This document shows, piece after piece, positions 1-12,238 of a stretch of 64,000 bases of DNA (position 1 is its first letter; the number at the start of each line of letters is the position of its first letter). Made by a program: the position numbers and the translations under genes. The DNA comes from Penicillium oxalicum (taxonomy: Eukaryota > Ascomycota > Eurotiomycetes > Eurotiales > Aspergillaceae): positions 2,604,001 to 2,668,000 of the forward strand of contig NC_064652.1 of assembly GCF_001723175.1 (NCBI RefSeq), given 5' to 3'. The notes under the pieces were generated by a model that did not search any database, had not been told where the DNA came from, and saw nothing but the letters and a program-made list of their open reading frames with translations.

Positions 1-1315
1 GAACATATTGTCGTCCACGGTGGGACTCAAGGCCGGAGAGCCGGTTGCTTTGCCCTTATCCAGCAGCGGCGTCTCACCTGAAGGGGAGACCGCTGCCTCT
101 TCCCACTGGGATGCGGATCCCCTCGCCCATGGCATCGATGACAAGACCATCTTGGCGTCCTCGTCGTCCACTGGGTTGGTCTCTTGCTCCGCCGGGTAAA
201 AGCCGCTTCTTCGTAGTCCAGCCGAGGGCCGTCGGTTAGGGCTGGCCAAAGCGCGGTGCGAGGTTGTAGCGCCCAGCATCTGCGCCGGCGAAGGGGAGGG
301 TTTACGGGGCCCAGTAAGGACGGGAGAAGTGACGTCTTGATTGGGGCTGTTCAGCAGGTTCTCGCCCGAGTGTCGACTGTCCCACGAGTATTGAGAGGGC
401 TCCACCTGCACTGTCCGGTCTGTGTTGATGGGAGTCGGTCGGCCCGCCCTGTTTTCCTGGAGAGGAGGCGGAGCGTGTTTGGGTGGGGATGAGGAATACT
501 ATGCACCCAGTCACACTGTTAGCATGTCACGTCCATCTCGTTTGTTTCCCATCCCTTGCCTCGGGCCCAGACCCCAAGGTGGTTGCACATACCGGTGAGA
601 TCCTCTGTGGAGACGGTTCCCGCATCAAGGCACTTTGTCGTTTACCCAAATGATCAAACATCTTTCCAAAATCATCCCCGCTGGTCCCTAAATCAAAGTT
701 GAGCTGTGCGTCTGGTAGCCTGGGTGGGGTGGCGGTGTCATCCGTGCTGCCACTGTAGGCGCGAGGCTTGGGCACATCCGGTTGAGGGTCATGTTTGCCA
801 TGCCGAGGGGATGCGGGGTTCGTCGAACTCTTGCTAAATCGTCCACCAAACGAAAACGTCCTGCCGGCGGCTCGTAGGGCACCGGCGAGAGGGGGCGGGG
901 CGGGAATATCATGGATTCTCGCATGGGGGGACGAGGGACCATCGGGCAGTGGGATCTCCGTTGACGACGGCAGGGTGGATGAGGAGCTCTGCCGCGTTGA
1001 TGTTGAGCTTTCGTATTGGGGACCACTGTGACGGCGACCGGTCAGTCGGTCCTTGAGAGAATCCATGGTCCGGGGACGGGCATACCGCGTCTTGCTCAAG
1101 GGATGTTCTGCCCCAGCAAAGATGTTGTCCGGGTCCTCGATGCTGGCATGTCCTTCGCTCAGACGCTTGGTGAGCGCCTCGTCGGTCAAGGATCGTTGAT
1201 TTGCCCCCGGTCGCTCAAAGACCCGGAAAGTCGATTGAGATTGGCCATCCACATCCTCCAAGACATTACCGGAAGATTTTCTCCGGGCGAAGCCCTTGGG
1301 TAGTTTAATCGGCAT
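1..1315 (-). CDS. Conserved Ser/Pro-rich fungal protein, 3' end cut by window
   Basis: I do not recognise a named function. Exon 1 runs 1315 to 593 and starts MPIKLPKGFARRKSSG. A GTATGT donor follows at 592, a TGCTAAC branch point lies in the intron, and exon 2 resumes in phase at 498 after an AG at 500-499. The open frame then continues to base 1, so the C-terminus lies outside the window. The protein is rich in Ser, Pro, Arg and Lys, with motifs such as SSSSTLPSS and AAGRTFSFGGRF, and shows no membrane segment or catalytic signature; it looks largely disordered and likely phosphorylated. The compact basic N-terminus, the conserved-looking Phe/Gly segment and the clean splice signals support a real gene. 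A cytoskeletal or signalling scaffold role is possible but unsupported. Confidence 0.75.
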
Positions 1316-4300
1316 CGTTGCGTGTGCAGACGATCAGCTGATGACCGACCGAGTCGGGTGGTGGAATCCGTCGGGGGTCTCGAAGATCGAGGCAGCGAGA
1401 AAATCAGCGACAGAGCAGGAAGAAAGAGAGGGCGTCTCTGCGTGTGGATGTTCCTCCCTTCAGCCGTGAATCATTCCCATTCGTGACACCGAGTGGATCG
1501 TAAAGGTTTGGGTCAGGATGCAAACTGCGTGGGCCCAGGACACCGGACGCCGACCGTCTGGTGAGGCTCTGTCTGGTTTATTTTGTTTGACGTGTCTGAT
1601 GCAACACAACAGGGGAAAAGTGGACACGCAGGGGAAAAAAGATTCCGATCAATCCAAGAGGAGGGGAAAAGATCCGTCGCCTGTTGGAAAGGTTGGGGCT
1701 CACGGGTAGACTTATTGCAAGGGGATCACAGATGCAACAGTAGGCAGTGCGATGGCGCAAAGAGAGAGAGCGAAAAAGGGGTGGGTGTGGAGTGGGGGTG
1801 TAAAAAGTCCCCAGACAATGACCGTGAACAAGATCGAAGTCGATCCGGGATTGGAGAAAGAGAAGAGAGAGCGGGAAAAAATGGAAAAAGGACTGTGTAT
1901 CCGACGAGGAATTATTGCCAAAAGATGAGAGCAGCTCAGATCGGATCTGACTGGAGTGCAGTACAGGCCTTACCGAGTATAGTTGTAAAGTTGGTAAACG
2001 ATAGGAAAGAAGAAGCTTCTGGACGGAGACCACAACCGACGAGCGTCGCAGGAAATCACAAGGGCTCTTTTAGCGGCCGATCAAAGAGGTGCGGCGGGAA
2101 TCCACCACGGTGGGCTGAGAAGGAAAAAGTGTGATCTGAAGCAATGAAAGCAAATTCCCGCAGAGAACAGCCCCGGGAAAGCTTTGAGAGTCTGGTGGGT
2201 TGGGCGTGAGAGGGAAAGAGAGAAACAGTGGATGAGTGGATGGACGGTGGGTAGCTTTCCCCTGAGTCGGATCGGATCAGCTGTTGACAGTCAGGCACCG
2301 TGACTGCGACAACAGAGTGGAAGGACAGATGGTGAAGCTTGCAGGATTTGCGGCAATGACCCAAGGTATACTGGACGGGGGACACTGATGCTAGACACGC
2401 AAGACAAAGAAGCAGTGAATGACCACTCAACGAGGACGATTGCGGTCAGACATTAGAATGTCCAAGGTCAAAATCAAGGATAGCCCCGTCTCGTGAATGA
2501 CTTTGTTTCAATACCGAAAAGAGAAGCGATGCGACCGGGACTCCGCTACAGTGTGAGTCTGTCGAATAGGAGACGGCAGCGGTCAGATCGGGCAGAGTGG
2601 AGCCGAGAGGAAAGGTAAAACGAGAAAAGAAAAAGAAATGAGGAAAAAGAGAAGAAACGGAATGGGAACCGGGAGAAGAGGTGCACCATGTGGATCAAGC
2701 CGAATACATCAAAGAACTACAGTCGGAGAGGTGATGAAAAAAAAAGAAAGTCGGATTCGAGTCACAAGACGTGGTGAGGTGCTCCAAAAGGGGATACTAC
2801 GATAAACAATGAATTGAGTCTGGACGATAGACTACAGACAGGCGGAAAAGCCTACTAACAACTACATCGTACTGCACTGATTCACTGATATACCAGTACC
2901 TGAGTAAATATCATACGATGTGGAAAGCTTCAATTGAGTTTGGTTGAACCGCCGTGGAACGGTTGCTGAGGAACAGTGACATACATCTTATGCACTTCTG
3001 TCTGGACTACCGACATACTTATTGCAGTCACCCACGGAGACGGGATGGGCGATCCGCGAAGACCAGGTGATCAGAGTCAAGGGAGAATGCCCAGCTCAGG
3101 AATGACGCCGAGTCAGTGAAGAGCCCCAGAGACTAACCCGCATAGTCCGGGCAAACGCATTTCAAGAGGTGCTCCCGGATTCCTTTTCCAGGCTGGATCG
3201 AGTGGAATGTGTGTGCATCAGCGAAACCATAAGAGGTACAAGAATGAGAGAAGTCGAGAACAGGATCCTGGCAAACAGCCACAAAGCCACTCGGCGCTCA
3301 TCTCCACCAGGCACCGGCTTGAGGGGAAGATCGTAAGTTCTAGATCTTGAGTACCGTGAAGAATCGTTGCGCGTTCTCCGACATTCGTCTTGCTCCCTTC
3401 GACTGCACGGCGCATGATGACGGCCTTGGTGAGGTCGAGGCTGATGCGAAAGACCAGGCGAGTCGCGACAAGTTGTACTATTACACAGCCATGCACTGCA
3501 TTCGAGATTGACATTCCACCAGGCAAGGCAAAACTATCATTCGAGAATCAGCATCGGGATCGTCCATAGCGGTGAGGCGTAGAGTCTCCTGTCTGCGCTG
3601 TGCGTCCATTGAAGATTTGATGGAAACCATCATTTCCATTCTACCTTGCAGATTGACGCTGACCTTGACAGCTGGGAGGTGCGCGCGTCAACCGTCAACC
3701 GTCAAGCGTCAACTTGGCAGGTGGCAGTGTTCCTTTTGGCTAGTCTGCAAACGGATTGACCAGAGACGAGACTAAACAGGGATCAGGCCCAGACCTCACG
3801 GACGATCCGATGCACCCCATCCACGTCTGGTACACTCTTCACGTCCAACGATTAATGACGCTATCACTCATGTCAATCAATTTCATCGCATTAAATCCAC
3901 CTAGGCCCGAGGGACGAGTCCACCCAAATAATCAACCCAGATACTGTAATTCAAGTTTCAGGTACACCGACAACCTCGCGGCGATTCGCGACAGATGCGG
4001 AAGAGGGCATCTTTATACGTACGCTAGTAGTCTACCGTCCTTTGTTTTCTTTGTCCTTTTGCTCTGTTTTTTTTTCGGTTAGGAAGACACCTTCCGTCGG
4101 GCGCGAGCTTCTTTCTGAATGTTTGTATGGCGGGAGGGCCACTCAGTCTTTCAATTGGCTTTGTTATTTTTTTTTTTCCAAAGCGATCACTCGATGGGTG
4201 GCGAGTCTCGACGGTGCGACCGAGTCCGCCCTGTGGTGTTGGTGCGGCGTTGCATGTGAATGGCTCTCGATCCGCCTGGACGGCAATTCCATGTGAGACT

Positions 4301-7018
4301 CGTTTACTAACTTTAGTACAAAGGTTCCCGACAAGGGAACTATCGACGTTCGACGCGCACACTCTCAGATCTCAGTATCTTTCAGGGTGTACGTGGTTGA
4401 CTGGGAACTTCAAATTTACCCGCTGAATAATAACTCTGCGCTATGAGAAATTACACTTGGAAGCGAGCACCTCCAGGATAATCACAGATGATGTCGAGGT
4501 ATCGATTCAGGACAATCACTTCAACCGTACAGTACTCTGATACTCAAGTGGATTCCACCGTATGATAAAAAAAAATGGTGCACTGCTCAGCGCTTAACCC
4601 TTTTTCAGGGAACAGGCAAGTCTTGATCTCTCCCATCCATGACTGACCTAAAAATAAATCCTTTGACTCTCCGAGACCCGACCGTGGAACCCTCTTTTGT
4701 TGTTGCCGGTCCGCCCATGGGCCGGGCCCGGACCCCAGACCACACACGGCGAGGACAGTCCTAGCGAGCGATGGTTCGTGGCCGCCAACCTACACTCGAG
4801 TTCCAGTCGGTGGCCCTGGTCACCTTTTCGACTGCATCGGCTGTCAAAAAAAAGCATGGACGCAAATGACTTTTCCTGCATGAACGCTCGGCGGACCAAT
4901 GATTTTCAGACTGTTTCACGTCAGACACAAGAGAAATAAGCTCTGTCTCTTCCAGGACACATCATTTCAAGATCTAGATTAAATGCGCTGAGCCTCACCG
5001 TTCAACGCAGTTCGGAGCACCACTACTGACACAAATTATGATTTGCCATGTATCAAATTGAGCTAGGTCAAGTCTAGTAAGACAGCGAATATACTAATAG
5101 TTCGGTCCACTTTTTATCTCATCTACAGGCTTAGGAGCACTCGAATCCTTGAAAATATCACCGGCACACTTGACAAAGAATACAAACGAGGTACTTTGTA
5201 GTTCCTAGTCCTCCCACCCATCATCCAGCCATAGTTCAGGTCTAGCCGGTCGCAGACTTCACTCTTCCCCTCGGTACAAAACAGGCAATGAAAAATGCAC
5301 AGTCCAAGCCCGGCAACCCCGGAGTTTGCCTCGGAAACCCATCAGGGGGGGGAAGAAATGTGAAAAATAAAAATAAAAAGGAAGGACAAGTTCCACCGGC
5401 GTGTGACTGGAATGTGGCATTGAACCCACTTAGAAAAGACAATGCACATTTAAATTGATTGTCTGGGCCAGCATTCTCCACGTTTCTCGGCTACATCATC
5501 GTTGACGGTTGCTTCTGACTGATCCGTGTACCGTAATACTCACTAAACTCAGTGCACCTTTCACCCCCTAAATTGACTGGAGGGACCAGTAGCGGAACAG
5601 AGAACCGAATTGATGAGTGTATGACTTCTCTCGTCGTCAACCAAAACGTGTCTAAACTGCACCTCGTCATCATCAGCATGTCCGGACTCGGCCCATGTCT
5701 CAGCGATAACAGGGCGCGCATTCGAGAATTGATTAATGGACTCATGTGGTCTTTTCCAATCATCGCGGGGGAGGATACTATGGATAATTGTACAGTGGTG
5801 AATGCAATGTTTGTCCAGCTCATAGCACTGCAACTCGGCAGTCCTATTGTATGCAGGCACGTACGACCCTTTACTACTGTAGCGTGCGCAGTGACACCAA
5901 CTTTCCAGAACCAATCAACATCCCTTCCACGACCATGCGCAGCGCTACCGCATTCGCCATTTGATTTTCGCAAGTCAAAGAAACTCAGGGGACTCGGGAG
6001 AAGGGGCGCCTCCGCCTTTAACCTAATCCGGCGATTACCTCAAGTTCATTCACGAGGTGGCGCCGTCGTGGATCCTGAAGTCGGGGTTCCGGGGGTACTA
6101 CTTCCGGGGAGTGAAGTAGAAGGGGGAATGGGAGCTACGGCACTAAATAATGTTCTGTCTGTAACTACGTACGGGACTAAGGTGGTTTTTCATGTAATTG
6201 TGGGCGTAAAAGTTTAATGTGGACCTGAGTAATCTTCCCGGCATAATTAGTACTGCATTATTCCACGTGCATCACGTTGCCGGCTTCCATTAGGTTCCGT
6301 TTTAATTCGAAGCTGCATTTCCACTCAAGCTCGATGGTTTTCTCAACATGTCTGGCCTTTGGACTGGAATTATTCCCCATTCCGCCTGGGGATACGATCA
6401 ATCTCACAACATTTGGAAAACCACGACCCCGAGGCCCAAACGTGAATGATCAAGTACGCTAAAGATGAGACCGAGAGTTCTCTCGAGTCAACTTGAGTCA
6501 AGTGGTGTGACCCAATCCACCCGTGAACAACTCGAGAGAAAGCCTTGGCCTTGCAATTTGTTTCAAGATTGGCTGTTACACAAAGATATCACGGGGTTGA
6601 CAATGATGGGAGTCTGGTCATGGAACGCGGCGGAACAAGACAACCCGACTAGTCACGTCGGATTAGAATGAAAAGTAAAGTGTGCTTCAGGAAAATACGG
6701 AAACTAACAGGATATAGATACACACGTGAAAGAACAGCAAATCAAATCACCCGCTGAATGAGCAGTCCAACCATTTTTCTCCCCTATACCGTGCATTCTC
6801 CTCTAGGGCGGAATTTGCGAGGCAAGCACAACATCATGCTCGCATCTGCACATGAACACTGTCAAGATGAGGATGCACGCCGTGACGCCATACTTGCACT
6901 GCCCCGATCTCGAGCTTCGGCCGCCCACAACCTCATGCGGATCTGGAACTATCACTCCGCTACGGCTTGATACAGCAAATGCCAAATTTGTGATCGTTTG
7001 AAACCTTCTCGCAACCAC
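1316..7018. other. 5.7 kb stretch with no recognisable gene
   Basis: This lies between the 5' end of the truncated Ser/Pro-rich gene and the 3' end of PMT4, both on the minus strand. It contains purine-rich low-complexity DNA (about 1600-2760) and several open frames of 60-220 codons, including overlapping ones on both strands around 5490-6220. None shows a recognisable motif, splice pattern or compositional bias. The left part is probably the promoter and 5' leader of the Ser/Pro-rich gene. The rest may hold a non-coding RNA or a lineage-specific gene that I cannot demonstrate. Confidence 0.5.
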
Positions 7019-9501
7019 TTATTTGGCAAAGTGGAGATCATAGTTCAACCACTTGCGAGCATTGACACCGTCAACATCAAGGCCGGGCAATCCGTAGGTT
7101 AAAGGTGCGAAGAAGACGAATCCATAGATGGTGGCTGCGAGAATCACGATAGTCGCAACCCAGGCGGCAACAACTGATCTGGGGCCCATGCGCTCCTTGG
7201 CAGTGATAAAGCGACCCAGACTGCGGTTCGCCTTGGCCTTACCGGAAGGATCGTCCTCGGGCGCTTCCGCGGTGGCGGGGTCCAGCGGCTGGAAGTTGAA
7301 GATGAACTCAATCAGCGCACCAGTCACCATGGTGGACGCCAAGTGCGACGGCAAATAATGGTGTAGGAACCGCTGACGGCCCATCAGCCAGAAGGGGAAG
7401 TAATGAGCAGCCCAGCAGAGGAAGAGGAATCCAGTACTGTTGTAGAGACGTGAGCGGGCTCCGGGTCCCCAAACTATGAAAAAGAGAAAGCGGTCATGAT
7501 TAGTCGATGGCTTGACAAAGGCAACAACTTCAGGGAGGAACTTACTCTCTTCCAGTGCATCCACTCCACGGCGGAGAGACAGCTGGTCAGCACCGACAAT
7601 ACCGGCAAAGACAGCCAACAGACTACTAGCAATCCACCATCCGATGGGGTTACCCAGGAAATAAATCTGACCGCGAGTCTCGTTCTTGGTCCAGAAGCTT
7701 ACACCACGGAGCAAGAACGGCCACTGGAAGGGCTCAGTGGCGTATGGGTGGCTGCTCGTCAAGGCGTTGTTGTGGTGGAACATGGCACCCTGAAGCTCGA
7801 AGTACTTGCGTAGGAAAGACAAAGACTTGGGCTTGCGCTCTTCGCGCGTCCGACGAGGGCTATCGGGGGCAAGACCGTCAATGGTCTCCGCGAACCACAA
7901 GTTGCTGGATGCAAGGATATTCTTGTTGCCGTTAATCTCGGCCTGCTTGAAGCCCCACTCGGGAAGAGGTGTGGTATGAGTCCACATGGCAACGCGGGTG
8001 GGCACGTGAATCAATTTGATCAAACTGGCAAAGGTACGGAACTCTTGAGCAGGCTTGCCGTTCTCAATCTTGAGCTCGAACAAAGTGTCATTACGACGCT
8101 CACCCTCAGCCAGATCGGGGGTCACCGTGGTGAATTCCTGGTTGGTAGGATAGTACGGGGAAGCCACGTCATGAGTCAAGAGGTAACTCTTGGTGCCAAC
8201 ATGGAACAGCTGGATGATATCGCCGTTGCGCACACTCTTGCTCTCATCGTCATCTGCGGCGAGAGGTCGGGTGGGAATGATCTGCCAAAGGTTGTTGGTG
8301 TCGTTGTGAGGGTAGCCAGTGACCTGCTGGCCCTGACTGGAGATACGGCCATCATCATAGCGCAGGGGGTACTTCTCCCAGTGGCTGTGGAGGAGGGTCT
8401 TGGTGTCCTTGTGACGAAGGGTAATGGCGTCGTAGTACTGGACACCAACGGACTGCGCGGTCATGGCATTGTCGCTGAGGGTCTCCTGGAACTCGGGAGA
8501 CATGAATTCATCACCAGGTCCGGAGCGGGTGAGAACCGCAAAGTGGACCTGGAACCAAAAGAGGTAGAAGAAGAAGGGGATAATAATGAGCGCAACGAGA
8601 CGAGCGGCGAAGTGCTTGAGCCACGTGTACATATCAAGAGCACCTTGGCGACGGTTGATGTCCAACAAGTTCCACAGATCGATCATGACAGCAGCACCGA
8701 CGGTCACAAAAGTGAACACACCGACGTACTTGGTTGAGATGACACAGCTCATGCAGAATCCAGTAAGAAGCAGCCACTTCCACCACTTGCGGCTGAAAGG
8801 CTGATGGCGCAGTTTGTAGAAGCGCACGTAGCACAGAATGCTGAGAGCCATGGACAAGACCAAAGTGGAATCGAGAAGGATCAAGCGGTCTTCACCAATG
8901 TGTGCATTGTCAAAGACCATCAGACCAGCGGCCAAAACGCAAGCTGGAAGGGAATATCCGGACTCCCACATAGTCAAGAAAACCACAGGAATAGTGAGCG
9001 CGCCCAGAGTCGCGGGCATAGCGCGCAGAGCAAGATAGGGAACTTTGTTGTCTATGTACGAGTCGCCAATGTTCTCGAAGAAGAAGTGCCCATCATAGCC
9101 AATCAACCAGCCCATAAAGGCGAACAGGAGCTTGCCGAAGGGAGGGTGTACGTCGAAGAAGTACATGCGCTGGAGGTAATAGGAGGCAAACTAAGATCAC
9201 GAATGGCGTCAGCTCCAGCTTTCTTGTGCGTTCCGCTTGCCAGCAAGGTTCCTCCCGGTGTACGACTCACCTTTCCAAAATGAACTTCATCAAAGACGAC
9301 CTCATTGGGGTAGTCAATGCGATAGAAACGAGTTGCGAAAGCCAGAATCGTGAGGACGATCATGGCCAGCCAATAATCCCACTCAGACTGATTGCGTGCA
9401 GCCACGACCGCGGGACGCAGTGTGGCATTCTCCGATGGCTCTGCCACGGATGTCTCCTTCTTGCCAACTCTCCTGCGGAGAGATGGAGAAGGGGACGACA
9501 T
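7019..9501 (-). CDS. PMT4: Dolichyl-phosphate-mannose protein O-mannosyltransferase, Pmt4 type
   Basis: This ER membrane enzyme transfers mannose from dolichyl-phosphate-mannose to Ser/Thr of secretory and membrane proteins. Three exons are read: 9501-9271, 9190-7546 and 7473-7019, giving 776 residues, the usual Pmt4 size. The N-terminus holds the family's Asp-Glu motif VVFDEVHFGK (about residues 68-77), followed by FDVHPPFGK and YVRFYK. Many hydrophobic segments lie before and after a central soluble MIR-repeat region with HSHWEKYPL and VTGYPHNDTNN. YFFDVHPPFGK together with DEVHFGKFASYYL matches the Pmt4 branch rather than Pmt1 or Pmt2. The second intron (7545-7474, 72 nt) is a multiple of three and has no stop, so retention would add 24 residues in frame. 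Identification is firm; the exact 5' end was set by the first ATG before the conserved region. Confidence 0.96.
7474..7545 (-). other. In-frame, stop-free intron of PMT4
   Basis: The intron begins GTAAGT (7545) and ends CATAG (7474). It is 72 nt, divisible by three, and reads through without a stop. Splicing joins the conserved membrane segment ending DALEE to the conserved WGPGARSR segment. Confidence 0.8.
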
Positions 9502-11640
9502 ATTGAAGAGGACAAAAAAAGGGGGGGAGGAAGTAAGAAAACGAAATCGATAGAGAATGACCGTGAAACCACCTAAAGTAAATAGACTGCCAAAACGGTT
9601 TCCTTGTCAGCAATGTTGCATCTTGAAAAATGCATGGACAAAAGGGTTATCTTTGACAATTGAAATTGAGATTGAGACTCAAACTTACTAGAATCACCAA
9701 TAGGGCATGGCACTCCGAGATTGGGGCCGAGGAAACTGGATGCTGGAAAGGAAGGTACGGAGGAGATGGTGTTGATTGCTTGCGTGTCTTCTTGATCCCA
9801 GCCAGGCGGTGGCCGGAGCGGCGCGCACGTCCACCAATTCCGCACGAGGATCTTCCGATTCCTGACTCCACAGTCTACGCCTCAGCCTCACTCGGTGGCT
9901 GATGATGAATTGATGTCTATGAGCCCAGGCCACAAGAGGCTTTCGACCTACCTTTGATGTTTTTCTTTGTTTAATCAGAAGCCAAGAATTGAGAAACTGG
10001 CTTATTCTGGACCAAGGTTCAAAACACCAGACGAAGACTTATTTGCAGATAGTTGGTTGATTAAATGAGGAGTTTCTTCAACTTCACCATGGGGGATGAA
10101 ATGTGGCATACATTGAATATTTGACAAACTATCACATAAATATACTCGAAGTATTGATTTTTGTAAACTTTCCAGGTTCTAAGTAATGAATCGCATAATT
10201 AAATGTCGGTAATATACTAACACGGCGACATTGCCGAATACATTTTCTACTGGGATCCATACGAATTTACTTAATTATGATATCTACAAAGACAAATACA
10301 TAAGAAAACAATTCTATACCTTCAAATTATTTGATAAAAAGTTGAAATTATAATCTAATAAGAGATTGGATATGTAGATAGACTATAGAATTTTATTCCA
10401 AAATATAATCGTCGAAGATAGCTTTGGGGGTCTAACGCAGAGGATTTTCTACACTAGCAGAAGACTGATGAAGGTCCAAGATTTGACCTACCAGGTGGTG
10501 CCCCGTCACAGTACGCTGTAAAGACTTTTCTACAAAGTCGAAAAGGGTGCCTCGATAGAGCACTTGCATTGGCGGAAGTTCGGAGAGTCAGAGCTGAGAT
10601 TGTCAACCAATTCGGTAGGTATCAAGAGTGACATTGATGTCATACCGAGTCCGCCAGGCTTTCTCGCTTTCAAGCTAACAGGATTCAAAGCTCGACTGCA
10701 GTCTCTTGATTAGAAGCGCGCAAGTGACCTGGTGCGTTTAAATGACCTTGGGGGTAATTTTAATGCACAAGGAACTCGAATTTTTCCTACCTCGCTATCT
10801 AATGAATTTCCCACGGGAAATTGTGTGAAGATCTGCCGGACAATGCTGAGTTATTAGCTTCGGGTGGCCTGGGTGATGAGTATAGGCCGGCGGAAGACAA
10901 TACGAAAGTCGAATAAGTCTTCAGAGCCAGTGTTCTCTGCTTGGTTGACTAGCATCTAAATTAATGTTTCGTTCATTATTTGCTATCTCGGTTGACCTCG
11001 TGCCGGTCCACAATTCTATAAGTTTGGAACAGGATAGTGAACACCGACAAAAACTTCTGACATAGTCTGATGTGATTTATTCCAACACGTACACCACTCT
11101 TCTAGGCAATCTTCCAGGATTTATTATCTCCCTAATTTATCACCATTTTTTGGTTGATTACTCCTAGTGCCCTTATTCTCAACTACATCTGTCCAGTACC
11201 TGCCATTCCGGTGCATGCATGTTTCGACAGCGAACTGATCTGTGACTGAGCCAGCTACGGAGTAATTGAACTTTTCGTCGATTGAGTACACGAACATCCG
11301 CTGTTTAGGCTTCGAGGAAGGTATCAGTCAGGGATCATAATCAATGGAAAATGTGGATTACTGTAAGGCGGCTTACCTTATATTATTCACGCAGGACTTG
11401 CTTACAGCACAACGATAGTATAAGTCTATTGCGCTCTGTTAATTAATTCCCACTGTTCCTTATCTGCTGACTCATTGCAAGGGCAAAACTCTCTCTAGGT
11501 TCATCGATATTGGACTTGGAGGAAACAAATACCACTCACAATCTGACAGCACTTTTGAACTTCCAAAACCGCGAGGTTTCGACTCATATAAAGCCTCACT
11601 GGTTAAACCACATTTCCATCCATTCCTCACTGACCGCAGC
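9502..11640. other. PMT4 promoter side, then AT-rich gene-free DNA
   Basis: The first 400 bases are the probable PMT4 promoter and leader, with pyrimidine-rich tracts. From about 9900 the base composition falls sharply in GC, with near-continuous A/T runs around 10080-10440. No open frame with recognisable content is seen up to the degraded NRPS-like gene. This is the left edge of the accessory island. Confidence 0.5.
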
Positions 11641-12211
11641 AATATCCCGAAAATGAGGCAGCTGAGATTCCGTCAACGTACCGTAGTATACAAAACAGGC
11701 GGGTTTCGATCACTGGAAATCAAACTTCGAAAGAAGCCGAGGAGACTTCATCCCGAAGCAGACGATTCATAGCCTCATTGCCTTGAGCCTCATCGGCCAA
11801 AAAAGCCACCCGCTCCAGCAAAGAAACAATTTTAAAGGCCTCCTCTTTGCCGAGTCTTTTTGCCAAAAGAGACACAAAGTCCGTATACGATATTCGAGTC
11901 GGATTTACGAGGTGGTAGTACTTCGAACGTGATGCATCATTTGCTTTTCCCCGTGCAACATTTGTGTTACAGACCAGGTCAGACAGGGCTTCTGCAACAA
12001 GATCAACTGGTATTCAGTCAATTTGATCCGCGGCTCCGAGACTAGCTGGAATCAAAGCTGATCTGATGGACGCGATCAGAAGTGTGGGGAACCAATCACG
12101 CCACGGCCACAATTGTAAATGATCTTGACTGTGGCCGACAACAGGTCCTTTAATTTGTCCAAGGCGACAAATGGTAGTTGGCACGTTTGCTGTCTTACTG
12201 ACCTGATTCAG

Positions 12212-12238
12212 CAGCAAGCAAGCAAGCAAGTAATTAGT
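12212..12238 (-). repeat. TTGC/GCAA tetranucleotide run with frameshift
   Basis: A short run of the tetramer lies inside the reductase-domain remnant. Read on the minus strand, the frame changes exactly here, between GYGQRKLIT and the downstream LLLNQVSKTANVP segment. Relatives have one continuous stretch at this point. Replication slippage is the likely cause. Confidence 0.7.

Noticed and set aside
1578..2033. 151-codon minus-strand frame, and the 183-codon plus frame over it
   Set aside because: Both are low-complexity by-products of purine/pyrimidine tracts, with no conserved-looking segment or splice structure.
5552..6217. 221-codon plus-strand frame, with a 160-codon minus frame over it
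   Set aside because: No recognisable motif and equally long frames on both strands; likely chance.
7976..8737. 253-codon frame antisense to PMT4
   Set aside because: It is a mirror of the PMT4 codon pattern on the opposite strand; PMT4 is clearly the real gene.
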